Positions 51,818 to 62,455 of a stretch of DNA of 64,000 nucleotides are shown here, one piece after another. The notes beneath the pieces were generated by a model. The model had not been told where the DNA came from. It saw nothing but the letters and a program-made list of their open reading frames with translations, and searched no databases. The DNA lies in contig JANQOQ010000006.1 in assembly GCA_028285755.1 (NCBI GenBank), positions 186,001-250,000 on the forward strand. Direction: 5' to 3'. This DNA comes from Puniceicoccaceae bacterium. GTDB lineage: Bacteria > Verrucomicrobiota > Verrucomicrobiia > Opitutales > JAFGAQ01. Position numbers and translations under genes: made by a program. Each line of letters opens with the position of its first letter. Positions within the stretch are counted from its first letter, which is position 1.

Positions 51818-52843
51818 ATGGAATTAGTTACCATCGGAGTCGTTAACTATAACGGCATGGCACACTTGGCAGATACTTTGCGTGCATTGGAGGCTTTGGA
51901 CTATCCAAACATGCGTATTCTAGTAGCAGATAATGCATCGACGGATGGTAGTCGAGAACATGTGCTCAAGCATTTCCCGCAAATTAGAGTGATTGAGTTA
52001 AACCAAAACCTCGGACTGCCTGGAGCACGCAACGCTTTATTGGAAGCTGCTGAAAGTGAATATGTCCTCATACTGGATAACGATATCGAAATGGAATCTG
52101 ATTCCCTACGCAAATTGATCGAAGTCATGGAATCGAACCCCCAAATTGCTGCGGCGCATCCTGAAATCTGCGATCCCAACGACGCAAACGTCCATCGTTA
52201 TAATGGGGGCAGCATTCATTATTTATGCACCCTCATTGCAAGAGAAGCCCCTCAGACGCAAGAGGCCCGACCAAATTATGAAATCTTCGATGTTGTATCC
52301 GGCGGAACTTTAATCATGCGAAAATCCGTCGCTGAAAAAGTGGGAAACTTTGACGCTGATTATTTCTTCAATTGGGAGGATGGAGATTTCACCTCCCGAT
52401 TAACGCTTGCCGGCTATCTTTGCGTGAATGTCCCGGCAGCGAGAGTCCACCACAAGGGTAAAGCCCGTGGTAAATCCAAAGTATTCTACCAGATCCGCAA
52501 TCGCTGGTACTTCATAGCTAAGTTGTACTCCTGGAAAACGATCCTACTCATATCCCCGGCATTAATCGTCTTTGAGTTAAGTATGCTCTTATTCATGCTA
52601 TTTAAGGGGGCCTTTGTCGACTACGTCAGAGGAAGTTTCGCTGCACTCAAAGACTTTGGCACACTAATGCAAAAACGCCGCCGCTTCAAAACCCTAAAAA
52701 ATAAGCGTGATCGGGAATGGCTTAAAAAAGGAGATATGTTTGTCCCCGATTCTTTAGTGAAACCCGGCTTGCTGCAGTCTTTTGCTCAACTTTACTATAA
52801 GCTACTGAATGGATATTGGTCATTGGTAAAACCTTTATTGTAA
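51818..52843 (+). CDS. Family 2 glycosyltransferase (rhamnosyl/WbbL-like)
   Basis: The 341-aa enzyme has a GT-A domain: LVTIGVVNYNGMAHLADTLR (residues 3-22), ILVADNASTDGSREHV, LNQNLGLPGARNALL, the DxD region VLILDNDIEMES, and FNWEDGDFTSRLTLAGYL (catalytic-base region). A C-terminal hydrophobic stretch (about 245-268, ILLISPALIVFELSMLLFML) suggests membrane attachment, as in WbbL/RfbN-like rhamnosyltransferases. It adds a sugar to the growing glycan, possibly next to the deacetylated residue. Confidence 0.9.
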   Translation: MELVTIGVVNYNGMAHLADTLRALEALDYPNMRILVADNASTDGSREHVLKHFPQIRVIELNQNLGLPGARNALLEAAESEYVLILDNDIEMESDSLRKLIEVMESNPQIAAAHPEICDPNDANVHRYNGGSIHYLCTLIAREAPQTQEARPNYEIFDVVSGGTLIMRKSVAEKVGNFDADYFFNWEDGDFTSRLTLAGYLCVNVPAARVHHKGKARGKSKVFYQIRNRWYFIAKLYSWKTILLISPALIVFELSMLLFMLFKGAFVDYVRGSFAALKDFGTLMQKRRRFKTLKNKRDREWLKKGDMFVPDSLVKPGLLQSFAQLYYKLLNGYWSLVKPLL

Positions 52844-52880
52844 GAATTCATTCGACACAGGCGTCAGCGTCCCGAACATA

Positions 52881-53522
52881 TTGAGTGCTGTGAATATCCA
52901 GGAAAGACTCAAAAAAATTGCCCGAAAACAGAGATGGTTGATACGTTATTATTTTAATCGTAAATACTCGGAAAATGATCCGTATTTTCTTACCACCTCA
53001 GACTTTGAGCGAAATAAGATGGAGCATGTGGTACGAGTCCTTAAAGAATATAGTCCCAAAGATACTATGATGGAAGTAGGCTGTGGGGAGGGGATACTCG
53101 CAAACCTGATCGCGGGGGACATTGGCCAATATGAAGGGTTTGATATATCCCAAAAGGCAATCACACGGGCCATTGAGCGGAACAAGAATCATGCGAATGT
53201 GAGTTTTCAAGTTCGGGACTTCTATAAAATGAGCCTCCCTGAAAAGCACTATGATGTCATGATATTCTCAGAGGTGCTGTTTTATTTTTCATTGGAAGAG
53301 CTCCAGCCCATTCCTGGTAAAATATTCGAGGCATTAAAACCAAATGCCTACTTGGTATTAGTTCACTGTAGGGCTACCGGGGATGATGAATCCGGCAATA
53401 TGATTAAGGATTATGGGGCTAAAACCATTCATGATCTTTTTGTTCATTTTCGCGAATTTGAGCTCATGCAGGATGAATGGGATGAGAATTACCGCATTAC
53501 AGTACTAAAACGCGCTGAATAA
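52881..53522 (+). CDS. Class I SAM-dependent methyltransferase (NodS-like)
   Basis: The 213-aa protein begins with a TTG (52881) or the GTG at 52890; no early ATG exists. The SAM loop MMEVGCGEGILANLIAG (about 60-76) is followed by GFDISQKAITRAIER, FSEVLFYFSLEEL and LKPNAYLVLVHCRATGDD. The pattern resembles NodS, which N-methylates deacetylated chitin oligosaccharides. Here a NodB-like deacetylase and a GT2 lie just upstream, which makes N-methylation of a deacetylated amino sugar a reasonable guess. It is 37 nt after the GT2 gene and 4 nt before the flippase-like gene. Confidence 0.82.
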   Translation: MSAVNIQERLKKIARKQRWLIRYYFNRKYSENDPYFLTTSDFERNKMEHVVRVLKEYSPKDTMMEVGCGEGILANLIAGDIGQYEGFDISQKAITRAIERNKNHANVSFQVRDFYKMSLPEKHYDVMIFSEVLFYFSLEELQPIPGKIFEALKPNAYLVLVHCRATGDDESGNMIKDYGAKTIHDLFVHFREFELMQDEWDENYRITVLKRAE

Positions 53523-53526
53523 TCTT

Positions 53527-54516
53527 ATGCCTGCTTCCCGTTCAGTTTTCACATGGGGTAATCTACTTAAGACCGTGGTAAGCCTCGGAGTCATCTATTG
53601 GCTCTATTTGAATGTGGATTGGGAAACGTTTGGAGATACTTTTCAAAACATAGATTACTACTACTTGGGCATATCCATCGCGTTCTTCCTCGTTAACCAG
53701 ATTATCATCGCCTGGAAGTTAAAGCGCATCATCTCAATTGTAGACAGTAATATCCACGCATTGGATATCTTGCGTGCTAATTTCATCGGCAGCTTTTTAG
53801 GAATTATCAGCCCATCCAGTTTGGGGGTAGATGTAGTGCGTGGCTATTATCTCTACCGTTCGGGTGCCGAGAAGGAAGTAGTCATCAGCTCCATGTTGCT
53901 GGATCGTATGCTGGGTATGATCACAGTTATTATTGCGGGTGGGGTGAGCTTGTTCTTTATTGAGAGAGTGCAGGAATATCCTTGGCTGATCTACAGTTAT
54001 GCCTTGATGCTATTGTTAATTGTCGCCTTTGCGTTCTCGCTCAATCTTCGCTTACTCAGCACCGTTGAAAGTGGTGTAACGCGATTGCCATTCAAATGGC
54101 TTGTAAGCCGATTGCTTGAGCTGCTTCAAGCCTACAAGCTTTTTGCCGAAAAGCGTTTTCTACTCTTATTCCCCTTGATACTCTCTGTAGGCGTGATTAT
54201 CCTTCGTATTGTCTCGATATACTACATTACGTTGGCATTGGGGGAGACCATCTTTTGGGGCTATTATTTTTTGATTATACCTACATTAATCATTGCGGTT
54301 ATGCTGCCTATCGCCGTAGCGGGGATCGGTATACGTGAAGGCACCTTAACTGCAATGCTGATGCTTTTTGGAATGACCCAAAACTACGCGGTCGCTACCA
54401 GCCTGGTAATGAGTATAACCATCACACTCACCGTAGTGGTGCTGGGCATAATATTTCTAATGATTAGCCCTAAAAACCTTAGAACCCAACTTAAGGATTC
54501 AAAAGGCCAGGATTAA
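53527..54516 (+). CDS. Lysylphosphatidylglycerol synthase TM / AglD-like flippase-domain protein
   Basis: The 329-aa integral membrane protein (UPF0104/LPG synthase transmembrane family) has about eight membrane segments: residues about 12-30, 42-62 and 85-105, then several to about 315. Family signatures include NFIGSFLGIISPSSLGVDVV with RGYYLYR, VVISSMLLDRMLGMI, and MLPIAVAGIGIREGTLTAML. Members are found with glycolipid or surface-glycan genes and are proposed to flip or support lipid-linked products; the reaction is not proven. Its stop overlaps the convergent esterase gene by 4 nt. Confidence 0.9.
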   Translation: MPASRSVFTWGNLLKTVVSLGVIYWLYLNVDWETFGDTFQNIDYYYLGISIAFFLVNQIIIAWKLKRIISIVDSNIHALDILRANFIGSFLGIISPSSLGVDVVRGYYLYRSGAEKEVVISSMLLDRMLGMITVIIAGGVSLFFIERVQEYPWLIYSYALMLLLIVAFAFSLNLRLLSTVESGVTRLPFKWLVSRLLELLQAYKLFAEKRFLLLFPLILSVGVIILRIVSIYYITLALGETIFWGYYFLIIPTLIIAVMLPIAVAGIGIREGTLTAMLMLFGMTQNYAVATSLVMSITITLTVVVLGIIFLMISPKNLRTQLKDSKGQD

Positions 54517-56057
54517 TTATTTTGGACTGCCTGGGCAGCTACAAAATTCTCCTGACAGGTTATCAGTGATTGGTCAGCAATAGGCATCAGGTCATTGTAA
54601 AAACGCTCAACCCATTCCAATCCATCTGCAAAAGGCACGATATTTTCACCGTCCTCTATCGCTATGATCACGTCGGGAATAAGGCTTCGCAGTTCCTCAG
54701 CCAACCATAGGATCAGGTTTCTATGATATTCTGCCTTGCGCATAGCATACACCACCTTGCCAAAGTCACTGGTATTCAGTGCCATTGTGGACTCCACTGC
54801 AGCGATCTGAGTTTGCAAAGTTGCGGCCTCACCCAGGTTGTAGAAATTCAAGGATGTCTGTGGAAAAAGCTCCTCAGAGGTAACGAAGGTTTCGGTCTCA
54901 TAATCATACAACAACCAAGTACCTCCAAATGCCCCCGCATCAAATGCTACAAAATTATCAGTTTCAGGATCTGTTACGATAAACACGCCATTCGGCAGAT
55001 TCGCCTCAATCAGCCCTTCACTGGTTTTGAACGTCCCCAAGTAAGCGCTGTTAATCACGATATTGCCAAACCCGTCTACTTCAAACTGAACAGGCCCCAG
55101 GAGCTCGTGCTCGATAATTGGGAACGCACTGTCGTTGTAGTTACCAAAGAGATCCGATTGCTTCCAACCGGGACCATAGCCCTCTTCATTACTCAGGTCG
55201 CGCTGTGTGTTTTCCTCAAGATATTCCTGAAGGTCAACATAAGCCAAATTCCGGTAAGCTTGCGAGTAGCGACGTCCAAACTCTTTTTGAGAAGCAGAAT
55301 CGTAATGCACCTGATCGGAAAGCACAGTCATTCCATCATTTTCAATAAATGCGGAAGGTGGATTTTCTGCCATTACCTTTCGGGTAGCCGCATCCACTTT
55401 GTTTCGGTTGTTTAGCTCAATCAGAAAAGCTGGATCATTTCCTTGATGCAGGGTATCGGAAAGCTCGCCCGATATAAAGGGAAGCGCAGGATTGCCAAAC
55501 TGAAGTCGAAAGTTTGTTACTACTGACTCAAAATCTCCCTCATATTTCTCAGCTCGCCAAAACACGGATGCATCATTTTCACCTTGGTGCCAAAGAATTC
55601 CCTTAAGTGAGCCTTGCGTCTCTGCACGAACTCCGAATTGCACAGCTCCACGATATAAATCACCAATAGCTCCTGGACGGTTAACAACCCAACGATCCAA
55701 ATCAGTACCTCCACGAGCCAACGGGATTAAACCTACGTAAATGCTGCCATCATTAAGGACCAAGTCCTTTGCAAAACTTAATCCAGGGCCAACCCCAATA
55801 GTGCTTTCGGGCTCGATGTGCAGGGGATCTACAGCGGGCACCCAAACGATATTACCGTCATCATCTTCGGTATACCGAAATACCCGGGGGTGGGACACCA
55901 TATCGAGATTGGTGGTAGCTTCATTACCCGTCATGTTTGACTGACCGGCCAGAATAAATATGTGAAATTTATCCTTATCCGTTGTAGGCGGTTCAGTCTG
56001 GGCAAAATTCAGTCCAGATATCGTTAACAGGCAAACCGTAGCGAGCAATAACTTCAT
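54513..56057 (-). CDS. SGNH/sialate-O-acetylesterase-like carbohydrate esterase with unknown C-terminal domain
   Basis: The 514-aa secreted protein has a signal peptide (MKLLLATVCLLTISGLNFAQ). Its SASA/CE6-like SGNH domain (about 30-275) has FHIFILAGQSNMTGNEATTN (catalytic Ser in GQSNM), LIPLARGGTDLD (Gly block), GILWHQGENDASVFW (Asn/Asp block) and LSDQVHYDSASQKEFGRRYS (catalytic His). It would remove acetyl esters from sugars. Residues about 280-514 form a second part with beta-rich segments (GNIVINSAYLGTFKTSEGL, GTWLLYDYETETFV) and a helical end that I do not recognise. It lies 133 nt after the GT-C gene set on the same strand and faces the flippase-like gene. Confidence 0.88.
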   Translation of the reverse strand: MKLLLATVCLLTISGLNFAQTEPPTTDKDKFHIFILAGQSNMTGNEATTNLDMVSHPRVFRYTEDDDGNIVWVPAVDPLHIEPESTIGVGPGLSFAKDLVLNDGSIYVGLIPLARGGTDLDRWVVNRPGAIGDLYRGAVQFGVRAETQGSLKGILWHQGENDASVFWRAEKYEGDFESVVTNFRLQFGNPALPFISGELSDTLHQGNDPAFLIELNNRNKVDAATRKVMAENPPSAFIENDGMTVLSDQVHYDSASQKEFGRRYSQAYRNLAYVDLQEYLEENTQRDLSNEEGYGPGWKQSDLFGNYNDSAFPIIEHELLGPVQFEVDGFGNIVINSAYLGTFKTSEGLIEANLPNGVFIVTDPETDNFVAFDAGAFGGTWLLYDYETETFVTSEELFPQTSLNFYNLGEAATLQTQIAAVESTMALNTSDFGKVVYAMRKAEYHRNLILWLAEELRSLIPDVIIAIEDGENIVPFADGLEWVERFYNDLMPIADQSLITCQENFVAAQAVQNN

Positions 56058-56190
56058 CGTATTCTAATTAAAGTAGAATTCTAAAAATAAAAATAGGGTT
56101 AGTGTAAATAGTATATTCCAGAATTTTGGCTCTGGATTTAACACTTTGTGCATTTTAGACAAAAAATAGCTCAAAAATGCTCAATCTATG

Positions 56191-57315
56191 TTATTGGGTG
56201 CGCATTAACCCCCAAAAGGCTATTAGGATTATTAACGCAATCCACGAAAGGGTAAAAAGTAGATCTCCAACCAGCTTTGAAAAGAAAGATTGAATTAACC
56301 CTTGGGTGCTACGGGAATAAATACGCAGATCATTAAGCCCTTCTGGATTAATGGGGAATCGTGCAAGCACGCCGAGTGGTTGATGCTCATTGTTTTTTGA
56401 TAGTGAGAATTCGTACATTCTATTTAGATCATACGGCAAATCCAGACGCAATTGATTGACCTCAAACGCGTTTCCATTTTCGCGCACATCCAAAACATCA
56501 TAATAGTTCAGGTTGTAGTAGCCCCCCGTAACCATACCCGGTATTATTGCAACAAACTTGTAGGCTTCATTAAATCCATGGGATTCACTCGCCCAAAACC
56601 CTTCAAGGTAAGCATATTCACGGGCAGGCAGTGAATCTGTTATTAATGGTTTTAAGCCAAACTCCAAGAAACCCGGTTGGTGATTTTCCAGCTTGCTCAG
56701 ATCTATGACTAAATACGGATCCCCCCCATACATCTGCAGAAACCCGTCTTTGTAGACCAGATCATTAACTTCTTGAATCGGACTATCGTCGGGTAATTTT
56801 GGCTGCAACGACGACATGATAATTTGAGCCTGAGCCACATCGATTTCAACTGTAGGTTTTTCCAATGCTCGACCCACCTTCAATTGGAAGTAGTTGGTAA
56901 AACCTGTAGGTAGATCCAATCTAATTTGGGTGTTTTGCTCGATGGTTTCTGCAAAAAACGCTACATCACCCAGATTAACATTAAAGAAAACCTGATCTTT
57001 ATTATTCAGATCAATCAATAATCTCCGGTCCTCCGAAAATCCATGATGATTATTTGCCCAGAACAATTCCAGAGGCTTCAGGATCGTGGTCTCAAGGCGG
57101 TCAGCCACCTGGAAATAAATGATCAGCTCTACAGCATTATCAGTACTAAAGACGATGTAAGGATCATTACCATTGGCACGGTAATAGCCATTTTCATTTA
57201 CCAGATCGTTCGTATGGCTGATCGTAAAGGCATCCACATTATCCTCGAAACTCGCTTGGCCTACTAAAGCAAAGATGGGCAATAACAGGATAAGTAAGCT
57301 ATATAACTTACGCAT
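56191..57315 (-). CDS. Unrecognised secreted protein with two internal repeats and a C-terminal membrane anchor
   Basis: The protein is 374 aa from ATG 57315, which overlaps the upstream GT-C stop by 8 nt; a longer frame begins inside that gene. The signal peptide is MRKLYSLLILLLPIFALVGQ. Two related segments follow (about 36-149 and 184-306): NDLVNENGYYRANGNDPYIV matches NDLVYKDGFLQMYGGDPYLV; FWANNHHGFSED matches FWASESHGFNEA; QIRLDLPTGFTNYFQLKVG matches QLRLDLPYDLNRMYEFSLS. One membrane segment (about 350-370, LFTLSWIALIILIAFWGLM) ends it. Each repeat looks like a beta-sandwich of the RxDP type found beside polysaccharide transferases. It is probably a periplasmic partner of the GT-C protein. 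Confidence 0.78.
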   Translation of the reverse strand: MRKLYSLLILLLPIFALVGQASFEDNVDAFTISHTNDLVNENGYYRANGNDPYIVFSTDNAVELIIYFQVADRLETTILKPLELFWANNHHGFSEDRRLLIDLNNKDQVFFNVNLGDVAFFAETIEQNTQIRLDLPTGFTNYFQLKVGRALEKPTVEIDVAQAQIIMSSLQPKLPDDSPIQEVNDLVYKDGFLQMYGGDPYLVIDLSKLENHQPGFLEFGLKPLITDSLPAREYAYLEGFWASESHGFNEAYKFVAIIPGMVTGGYYNLNYYDVLDVRENGNAFEVNQLRLDLPYDLNRMYEFSLSKNNEHQPLGVLARFPINPEGLNDLRIYSRSTQGLIQSFFSKLVGDLLFTLSWIALIILIAFWGLMRTQ

Positions 57316-58627
57316 GCTGCACCTCCTCACGCGCTCGCAACAGCTGAATGCCGACAAACATAAAAGCAGCAAACATCACACTGCGGAATATCGCATTCAC
57401 GTGGCCGAGTTCAAGGGTTGTGTAATAGGGCAATAGCTGCTCCAGCAATACGGGTATATTTGGTAAGTTTACTGCATCCAGACTGATTGGAGCAGCAAGC
57501 CACGCAGAGAAAACGCCCAAATCTGTACCCACAATCCAAAAAGCCACCCATGCCAAAAAGAACCCGATGGCTGCCAATCGCATATGTTTCGCATAGGGCA
57601 GGGCCAGAACTACAAAGGGCAGCAACCATGCGACATAATGTACCGAATGAATGGCAAACATGAAGAAACTCACAAAAAACAGGCCAACCGCTTTCAGCAG
57701 CTTTAGCCATTCCACATCCTGACTAATGATCAGGTAGTAAGCCAGAAGAACATAGATCACAATGATGGGGTAATACCACCCGACGTTAAAAGCGATAATT
57801 TGGTGCACCTGATCATAGCCTGTAATCACTTGGATCGCATTATCAAACAGGCTTCTGAAGCCTAACAATTTGGGCACGATGTTGGTAATCATGCCCATAA
57901 AGAACAGGAACATCCCCACACTGATTGCTCGGGCCTTCCAACTAAATCGCGGATGGGTAAATATCCCGATCAAAAGCAGAGGCAAGACCAGCAAAAAGGC
58001 TTCCCGACCCCACATACAGCAACCAAACATCAGGCTCGCGAGTAATACGCGATCCTGCTTATACATGTAAAACCCGGCAATTAGAAAGAAGAGCGATATG
58101 GATTCATAACGCCCGAAGATATAAAACGCAAAAAGCGTAACCGGATTAAAAAGCCAGAACGCAACCGGAATGAGGGATCGACTCGTGTCTGCGGTAAATC
58201 GATAAATCAGTATAGCCGCAGCCAAGTCGAATAAGAGATAACCTAACTTCAGCAAAAATAGGGTGCGAAAGATCGTATCATGGCTAACGAACGCAAAGAA
58301 ATCCTGATGACTGGATACTGTGTAGTTAATATCATCGATGTAAAACATCGAGTCTGCCTCGGTTAAGAGAGGGCTAACCAGCCAGTAATTAACCGCCTCA
58401 ACCACCTGAATGACAAACCCACTGCCGGGGTATAAGTTCGCATGCTCCACCTGCAAATGTATGCGCCGTTGCTCCGAATAAAAATCCATGTGACAGAAGA
58501 ACGGCATTACCAGAAACCGAAGCAGCAGACCCAGCAATAGTATTTTGGCAAAGCGAGGATTATCCAATTTCAGAAACTCTCCGGTCTGCCTGAGCCATTG
58601 ATTTATTCTGCCTAGAATGTGTGACAT
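57308..58627 (-). CDS. GT-C-like multi-pass membrane glycosyltransferase
   Basis: The 439-aa protein has about 10-11 membrane segments. The N-terminus LRFLVMPFFCHMDFYSEQRR holds the acidic first loop (HxDxYSE) expected of GT-C/GT87-type enzymes after the first membrane segment. WLFNPVTLFAFYIFGRYESI and HSVHYVAWLLPFVVLALPYA are typical of the mannosyltransferase-like group. It would transfer a sugar from a polyprenyl-phosphate donor on the outer face of the inner membrane. It begins 3 nt after the dnaE stop and overlaps the next gene by 8 nt, so the glycan genes seem to have been attached to a dnaE transcript. Confidence 0.85.
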   Translation of the reverse strand: MSHILGRINQWLRQTGEFLKLDNPRFAKILLLGLLLRFLVMPFFCHMDFYSEQRRIHLQVEHANLYPGSGFVIQVVEAVNYWLVSPLLTEADSMFYIDDINYTVSSHQDFFAFVSHDTIFRTLFLLKLGYLLFDLAAAILIYRFTADTSRSLIPVAFWLFNPVTLFAFYIFGRYESISLFFLIAGFYMYKQDRVLLASLMFGCCMWGREAFLLVLPLLLIGIFTHPRFSWKARAISVGMFLFFMGMITNIVPKLLGFRSLFDNAIQVITGYDQVHQIIAFNVGWYYPIIVIYVLLAYYLIISQDVEWLKLLKAVGLFFVSFFMFAIHSVHYVAWLLPFVVLALPYAKHMRLAAIGFFLAWVAFWIVGTDLGVFSAWLAAPISLDAVNLPNIPVLLEQLLPYYTTLELGHVNAIFRSVMFAAFMFVGIQLLRAREEVQHA

Positions 58628-58630
58628 ATC

Positions 58631-61600
58631 TTAATCAGCTCGTTTCGTATAGCGATGTTTCTGTTCGAAACCGGGAACCTCCGCAGCTTCAAAATGAATA
58701 GCCTCAACCGCATCATACTCATTTACTCGCACTAACCATTCCTGTCCTAATGTGACGGTCAACGACGACGCGATATCCGCAAAGACCACCGTATCCTCGT
58801 CGATTCTGAAACCCAGAGAGACAGTCGTCTCGCCGTAAGCGTTTTCCATCTCCGATCTCACCTGCATCAGACTCTCTTCGATTTCCTTGCGGTTATCAAA
58901 TACGATAAACGCACGCCTAACGGATTTGCTCAGTGTATTCTCTACATTTAAAACCTCCTGCGCATTGAGCCGAATATCCTCATTGCGATTCATAACCGTT
59001 CCCTGAACGGTTACGATCTGATTGTTTTGTACGAGATGACCATATTTTTCAAAAGCATCTGCAAACATCGATACTGAGAAGTGTTCATCCTTCGTACTCA
59101 ACTGGAACATCGCCCATTTGCGATTGTCTTTCTTGGAAACCTTGTAAGCGACGTTGGAAACTACACCCATTATACGGAATGGATCGCGATCCGGCACTTC
59201 GCTGAGTGAGTCCAGCGTAACATTCGTTAGGGTTGTAGGCAGACTGCCAAATTGATCGAGCGGATGACCCGTCAAATAAAACCCCAGCAGCTCTTTCTCG
59301 TAGAGTAGGCGGGTTTCATCATCGAGCTCATCATCCACCGCTTCAGCATTCGAATGTCCGTTGATATTCAGCCACTGGTCGCTGTCACTCTCCACTTCGA
59401 GCATATCAAAAAGGGAACTTTGGCCTGCCTGACGATCCCGCTGCAAATCAGCAATCTGGCTCATGATCATTTCCAGGTTATCCAACAGGTTGAGCCGGCT
59501 TTCATTGAGTGAATCAAAGGCACCGGTTTTGATCAGATGCTCGAGCACTCGCTTATTGACAGCCTTGGTATCGATACGACTGGCAAAATCCTGAAAATCC
59601 TTGAATGGTCCATTTTCTTCGCGCTCAGCGATTATGCTCTCAGCCGCAGCGTCACCCACGCCCTTGATGGCTGCAAGCCCGAAGCGGATCAAACCCTTTT
59701 CGCGCCCTTCATAATAAACCGGGGTAAAGCTATTGCGCGATTCATTGATATCCGGGCCAAGCACCGAAATTCCCAGGCTGCTACACTCATCAATAAAGTG
59801 GGATACCTTATCCGCATTCCCAAGATCATTGGAAAGCAAGGCCGCCATGAATTCCACCGGGTAATTTGCCTTCAGGTAGGCCGTCCGATAGCTAAGCATC
59901 GCATACGCAGCAGAGTGGGATTTATTAAAACCGTATGCAGCAAACTTCTCCAAGATTTCAAAGATCTTCACGGCATCATCTTTGCTCATGCCATGTTTTG
60001 CTTTGGCCCCTTTTACAAATACTTCTTTTTGGGCGGCCATCACTTCAGGCTTCTTCTTACCCATTGCACGGCGAAGTATATCCGCATCACCCAGAGTGTA
60101 GCCTGAAATGATCTGTGCTGACTGCATGACCTGCTCCTGATAAACCAGCACCCCGTAGGTCTCAGTCACCAATTCCTCAAGCAAAGGGTGGGGGACGTGT
60201 ATCGTCTCCGGATTCTTCTTACCCTCAATAAACTGGGGTATGAACTGCATCGGCCCCGGCCGATACAGGGCGATCAACGCGATAATCTCCTCAAAACTGC
60301 TGAGTGCGATCTGGCGGCAGAGGGTCTGCATACCACCGGACTCCAGCTGAAAGACCCCCGTAGTATGCCCGCTGTTGAGCAAGTCAAAGGTGGTCTTATC
60401 CTCGAGGGTTACTTTTTCGATGTCGAAATTATCAAGCCCCTGGGTCTGCTGCACGTTGTCCTGTGCGTCCGAGATTACCGTAAGGGTCTTTAAACCCAGG
60501 AAGTCCATCTTAAGAAGGCCCAGGTCCTCCACCGGTCCTTTGGCATACTGGGTAGTCAGGTCACCTTCCTGCAAGGTCACGGGCACGAGGTTGGTAATCG
60601 GCTGGTCGCCGATGATGATCCCGCATGCATGTTTACCGGTATTGCGCACCATCCCCTCAATCACTTTGCCATGCTCAATGATGCGATCCGCAACCGGGTT
60701 TTCCTTAATCTGGTTTTGCAGCTCTTTACTTTTCGTTACTGCATCATCCAGCGAGATATTGAGCTCATCGGGCACCATCTTTGCCAGGGTATCCGCCTCA
60801 GCGTAGGGCACTTCATTCACTCGGGCAAGATCCCGCACGATCATCTTCGCCCCGAATGTGCCGTAAGTGATGATATTGGCGACACTCTCAGCACCGTATT
60901 TTTCACGCACATAATTTACTACATCATCGCGTCGGCGCATGCAGAAATCGATATCGAAATCAGGAGGGGATACACGCTCGAGATTGAGCATTCGTTCAAA
61001 AAGCAGGCCGAAACGCAGCGGATCAATATCAGTAACCTTCAGCACATACGCCACGATACAACCGGCACCGGAACCACGACCCGGACCCACCGGTATGCCG
61101 CGTGTACGTGCCCAATAGATGAAATCCCATACGATCAAAAAGTAATCCACGAACCCGGTACCGGTAATGATAGCCAGCTCGTAGTCCAGCTTATCGCAAA
61201 GCTTTTGCGCAAAGTCTTCCTCCTGATTTTCCGTTGGCTCGAAAGCTGAAGGATTATCGTAATCGACCCCGTAGCGGTCGTTCAGACCGCGCTTGCAGAG
61301 CTCCAGAAGCAGCTTTCCATTCGCCCGAAAGGCTTCACGTTCCTCAGCTGTCAATTGAAACGAAGCTTCTTCTCCACGCTGGGTATTGAGCTTATTCTTC
61401 TCCCGTTCAAAGACATCCAGTATGCGGTCAAAGGACTTAATATCCGGATTAAATTCAATGTTTTCAGTCTGCTCAAAAACCGGGTAATGGTTCTGCCCAA
61501 ATTCAATTTGCAGGTCCGTGCGCTCTGCCAGTGCGAGGGTATTATCAATGGATTCAGGAACTTCTCCGAAAATCTCGAGCATCTCCTCCCGGGATTTTAC

Positions 61601-62413
61601 ATAGAATTCGTTGCTCGGATACTTTAATCGATTCTCATCGCTTATCAGTCGCCCTGTCTGGATACACAGCAAGGCATCATGGGGCAGGTGATCGTTCTTC
61701 ATAACGTAGTGCACGTCATTCGCCGCGACTACCGGAAGATCAAAATCCTTTGCAAGCCTCAGCAGCTCGGGGATAATGCGCTGCTGGAAATTTAGCCCGT
61801 GATTCTGGATTTCGATGTAGTAATTCTCCTTGCCAAAAATATCGATAAATTGAGCCGTCGCTTTACAGGCATTCTCGTAGTCGTTGTAAATCAGATACTG
61901 CGAAGCCACGCCATTCACGCAGCCACTGAGCCCAATCAACCCTTTGGAATATTGAGCAAGTGTCTCCACATCCACACGGGGACGATAGTATACACCCTCG
62001 GTATGGGCTTTGCTCACAAGACGTGATAGATTTTGGTAGCCCTCGAAATCCTGGGCAAGGATCGTCTTATGGTGAATCTGATTTTTAGGGAAATCCGAAG
62101 GCTGCAGCTGATAGTCTTCGGGTAAATCGCCGATATCATCTGTGCGTTTACTCTCACGCTTCGGGCGATCTGTCATCTTATGATCATACACCAGATAAAT
62201 CTCGCAGCCGATGATCGGCTTGATCCCACGTTTTGTAGCAGCCGTGTAGAAATCCATGGCACCAAAGAGATTACCATGGTCCGTCATTGCAACAGCCGGC
62301 ATTTCCAGCTCGAGGCAGCGATCCATCAAGCGGTCGATACGGCAGCAACCGTCCAGTAGACTGTAATCGGTGTGTAAGTGTAGATGAACAAATGAGTCCT
62401 TTTTTGCGGCCAT
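58631..62413 (-). CDS. dnaE: DNA polymerase III alpha subunit
   Basis: The 1260-aa protein is the replicative polymerase of the DnaE class. The N-terminal PHP domain (about 8-280) keeps [29 protein letters not shown] and AANDVHYVM. The polymerase core includes [16 protein letters not shown] (about 440) and the catalytic aspartates in [20 protein letters not shown], then [26 protein letters not shown] and [20 protein letters not shown]. The tau/beta-binding C-terminal part holds the OB fold ([20 protein letters not shown]). DnaE1-type length is about 1150-1250 aa. It starts 42 nt after an alpha/beta hydrolase gene. ATG 62413 begins [13 protein letters not shown], a normal start. Confidence 0.97.
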   Translation of the reverse strand: MAAKKDSFVHLHLHTDYSLLDGCCRIDRLMDRCLELEMPAVAMTDHGNLFGAMDFYTAATKRGIKPIIGCEIYLVYDHKMTDRPKRESKRTDDIGDLPEDYQLQPSDFPKNQIHHKTILAQDFEGYQNLSRLVSKAHTEGVYYRPRVDVETLAQYSKGLIGLSGCVNGVASQYLIYNDYENACKATAQFIDIFGKENYYIEIQNHGLNFQQRIIPELLRLAKDFDLPVVAANDVHYVMKNDHLPHDALLCIQTGRLISDENRLKYPSNEFYVKSREEMLEIFGEVPESIDNTLALAERTDLQIEFGQNHYPVFEQTENIEFNPDIKSFDRILDVFEREKNKLNTQRGEEASFQLTAEEREAFRANGKLLLELCKRGLNDRYGVDYDNPSAFEPTENQEEDFAQKLCDKLDYELAIITGTGFVDYFLIVWDFIYWARTRGIPVGPGRGSGAGCIVAYVLKVTDIDPLRFGLLFERMLNLERVSPPDFDIDFCMRRRDDVVNYVREKYGAESVANIITYGTFGAKMIVRDLARVNEVPYAEADTLAKMVPDELNISLDDAVTKSKELQNQIKENPVADRIIEHGKVIEGMVRNTGKHACGIIIGDQPITNLVPVTLQEGDLTTQYAKGPVEDLGLLKMDFLGLKTLTVISDAQDNVQQTQGLDNFDIEKVTLEDKTTFDLLNSGHTTGVFQLESGGMQTLCRQIALSSFEEIIALIALYRPGPMQFIPQFIEGKKNPETIHVPHPLLEELVTETYGVLVYQEQVMQSAQIISGYTLGDADILRRAMGKKKPEVMAAQKEVFVKGAKAKHGMSKDDAVKIFEILEKFAAYGFNKSHSAAYAMLSYRTAYLKANYPVEFMAALLSNDLGNADKVSHFIDECSSLGISVLGPDINESRNSFTPVYYEGREKGLIRFGLAAIKGVGDAAAESIIAEREENGPFKDFQDFASRIDTKAVNKRVLEHLIKTGAFDSLNESRLNLLDNLEMIMSQIADLQRDRQAGQSSLFDMLEVESDSDQWLNINGHSNAEAVDDELDDETRLLYEKELLGFYLTGHPLDQFGSLPTTLTNVTLDSLSEVPDRDPFRIMGVVSNVAYKVSKKDNRKWAMFQLSTKDEHFSVSMFADAFEKYGHLVQNNQIVTVQGTVMNRNEDIRLNAQEVLNVENTLSKSVRRAFIVFDNRKEIEESLMQVRSEMENAYGETTVSLGFRIDEDTVVFADIASSLTVTLGQEWLVRVNEYDAVEAIHFEAAEVPGFEQKHRYTKRAD

Positions 62414-62455
62414 ATTCTGCTTAAAGAAGTAGACTGTGCATTCAAAGAGGGTGGG

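Noticed and set aside
59537-60106. Plus-strand 189-aa frame (and 60629-61249) inside dnaE
   Set aside because: These are antisense shadows of a conserved essential gene.
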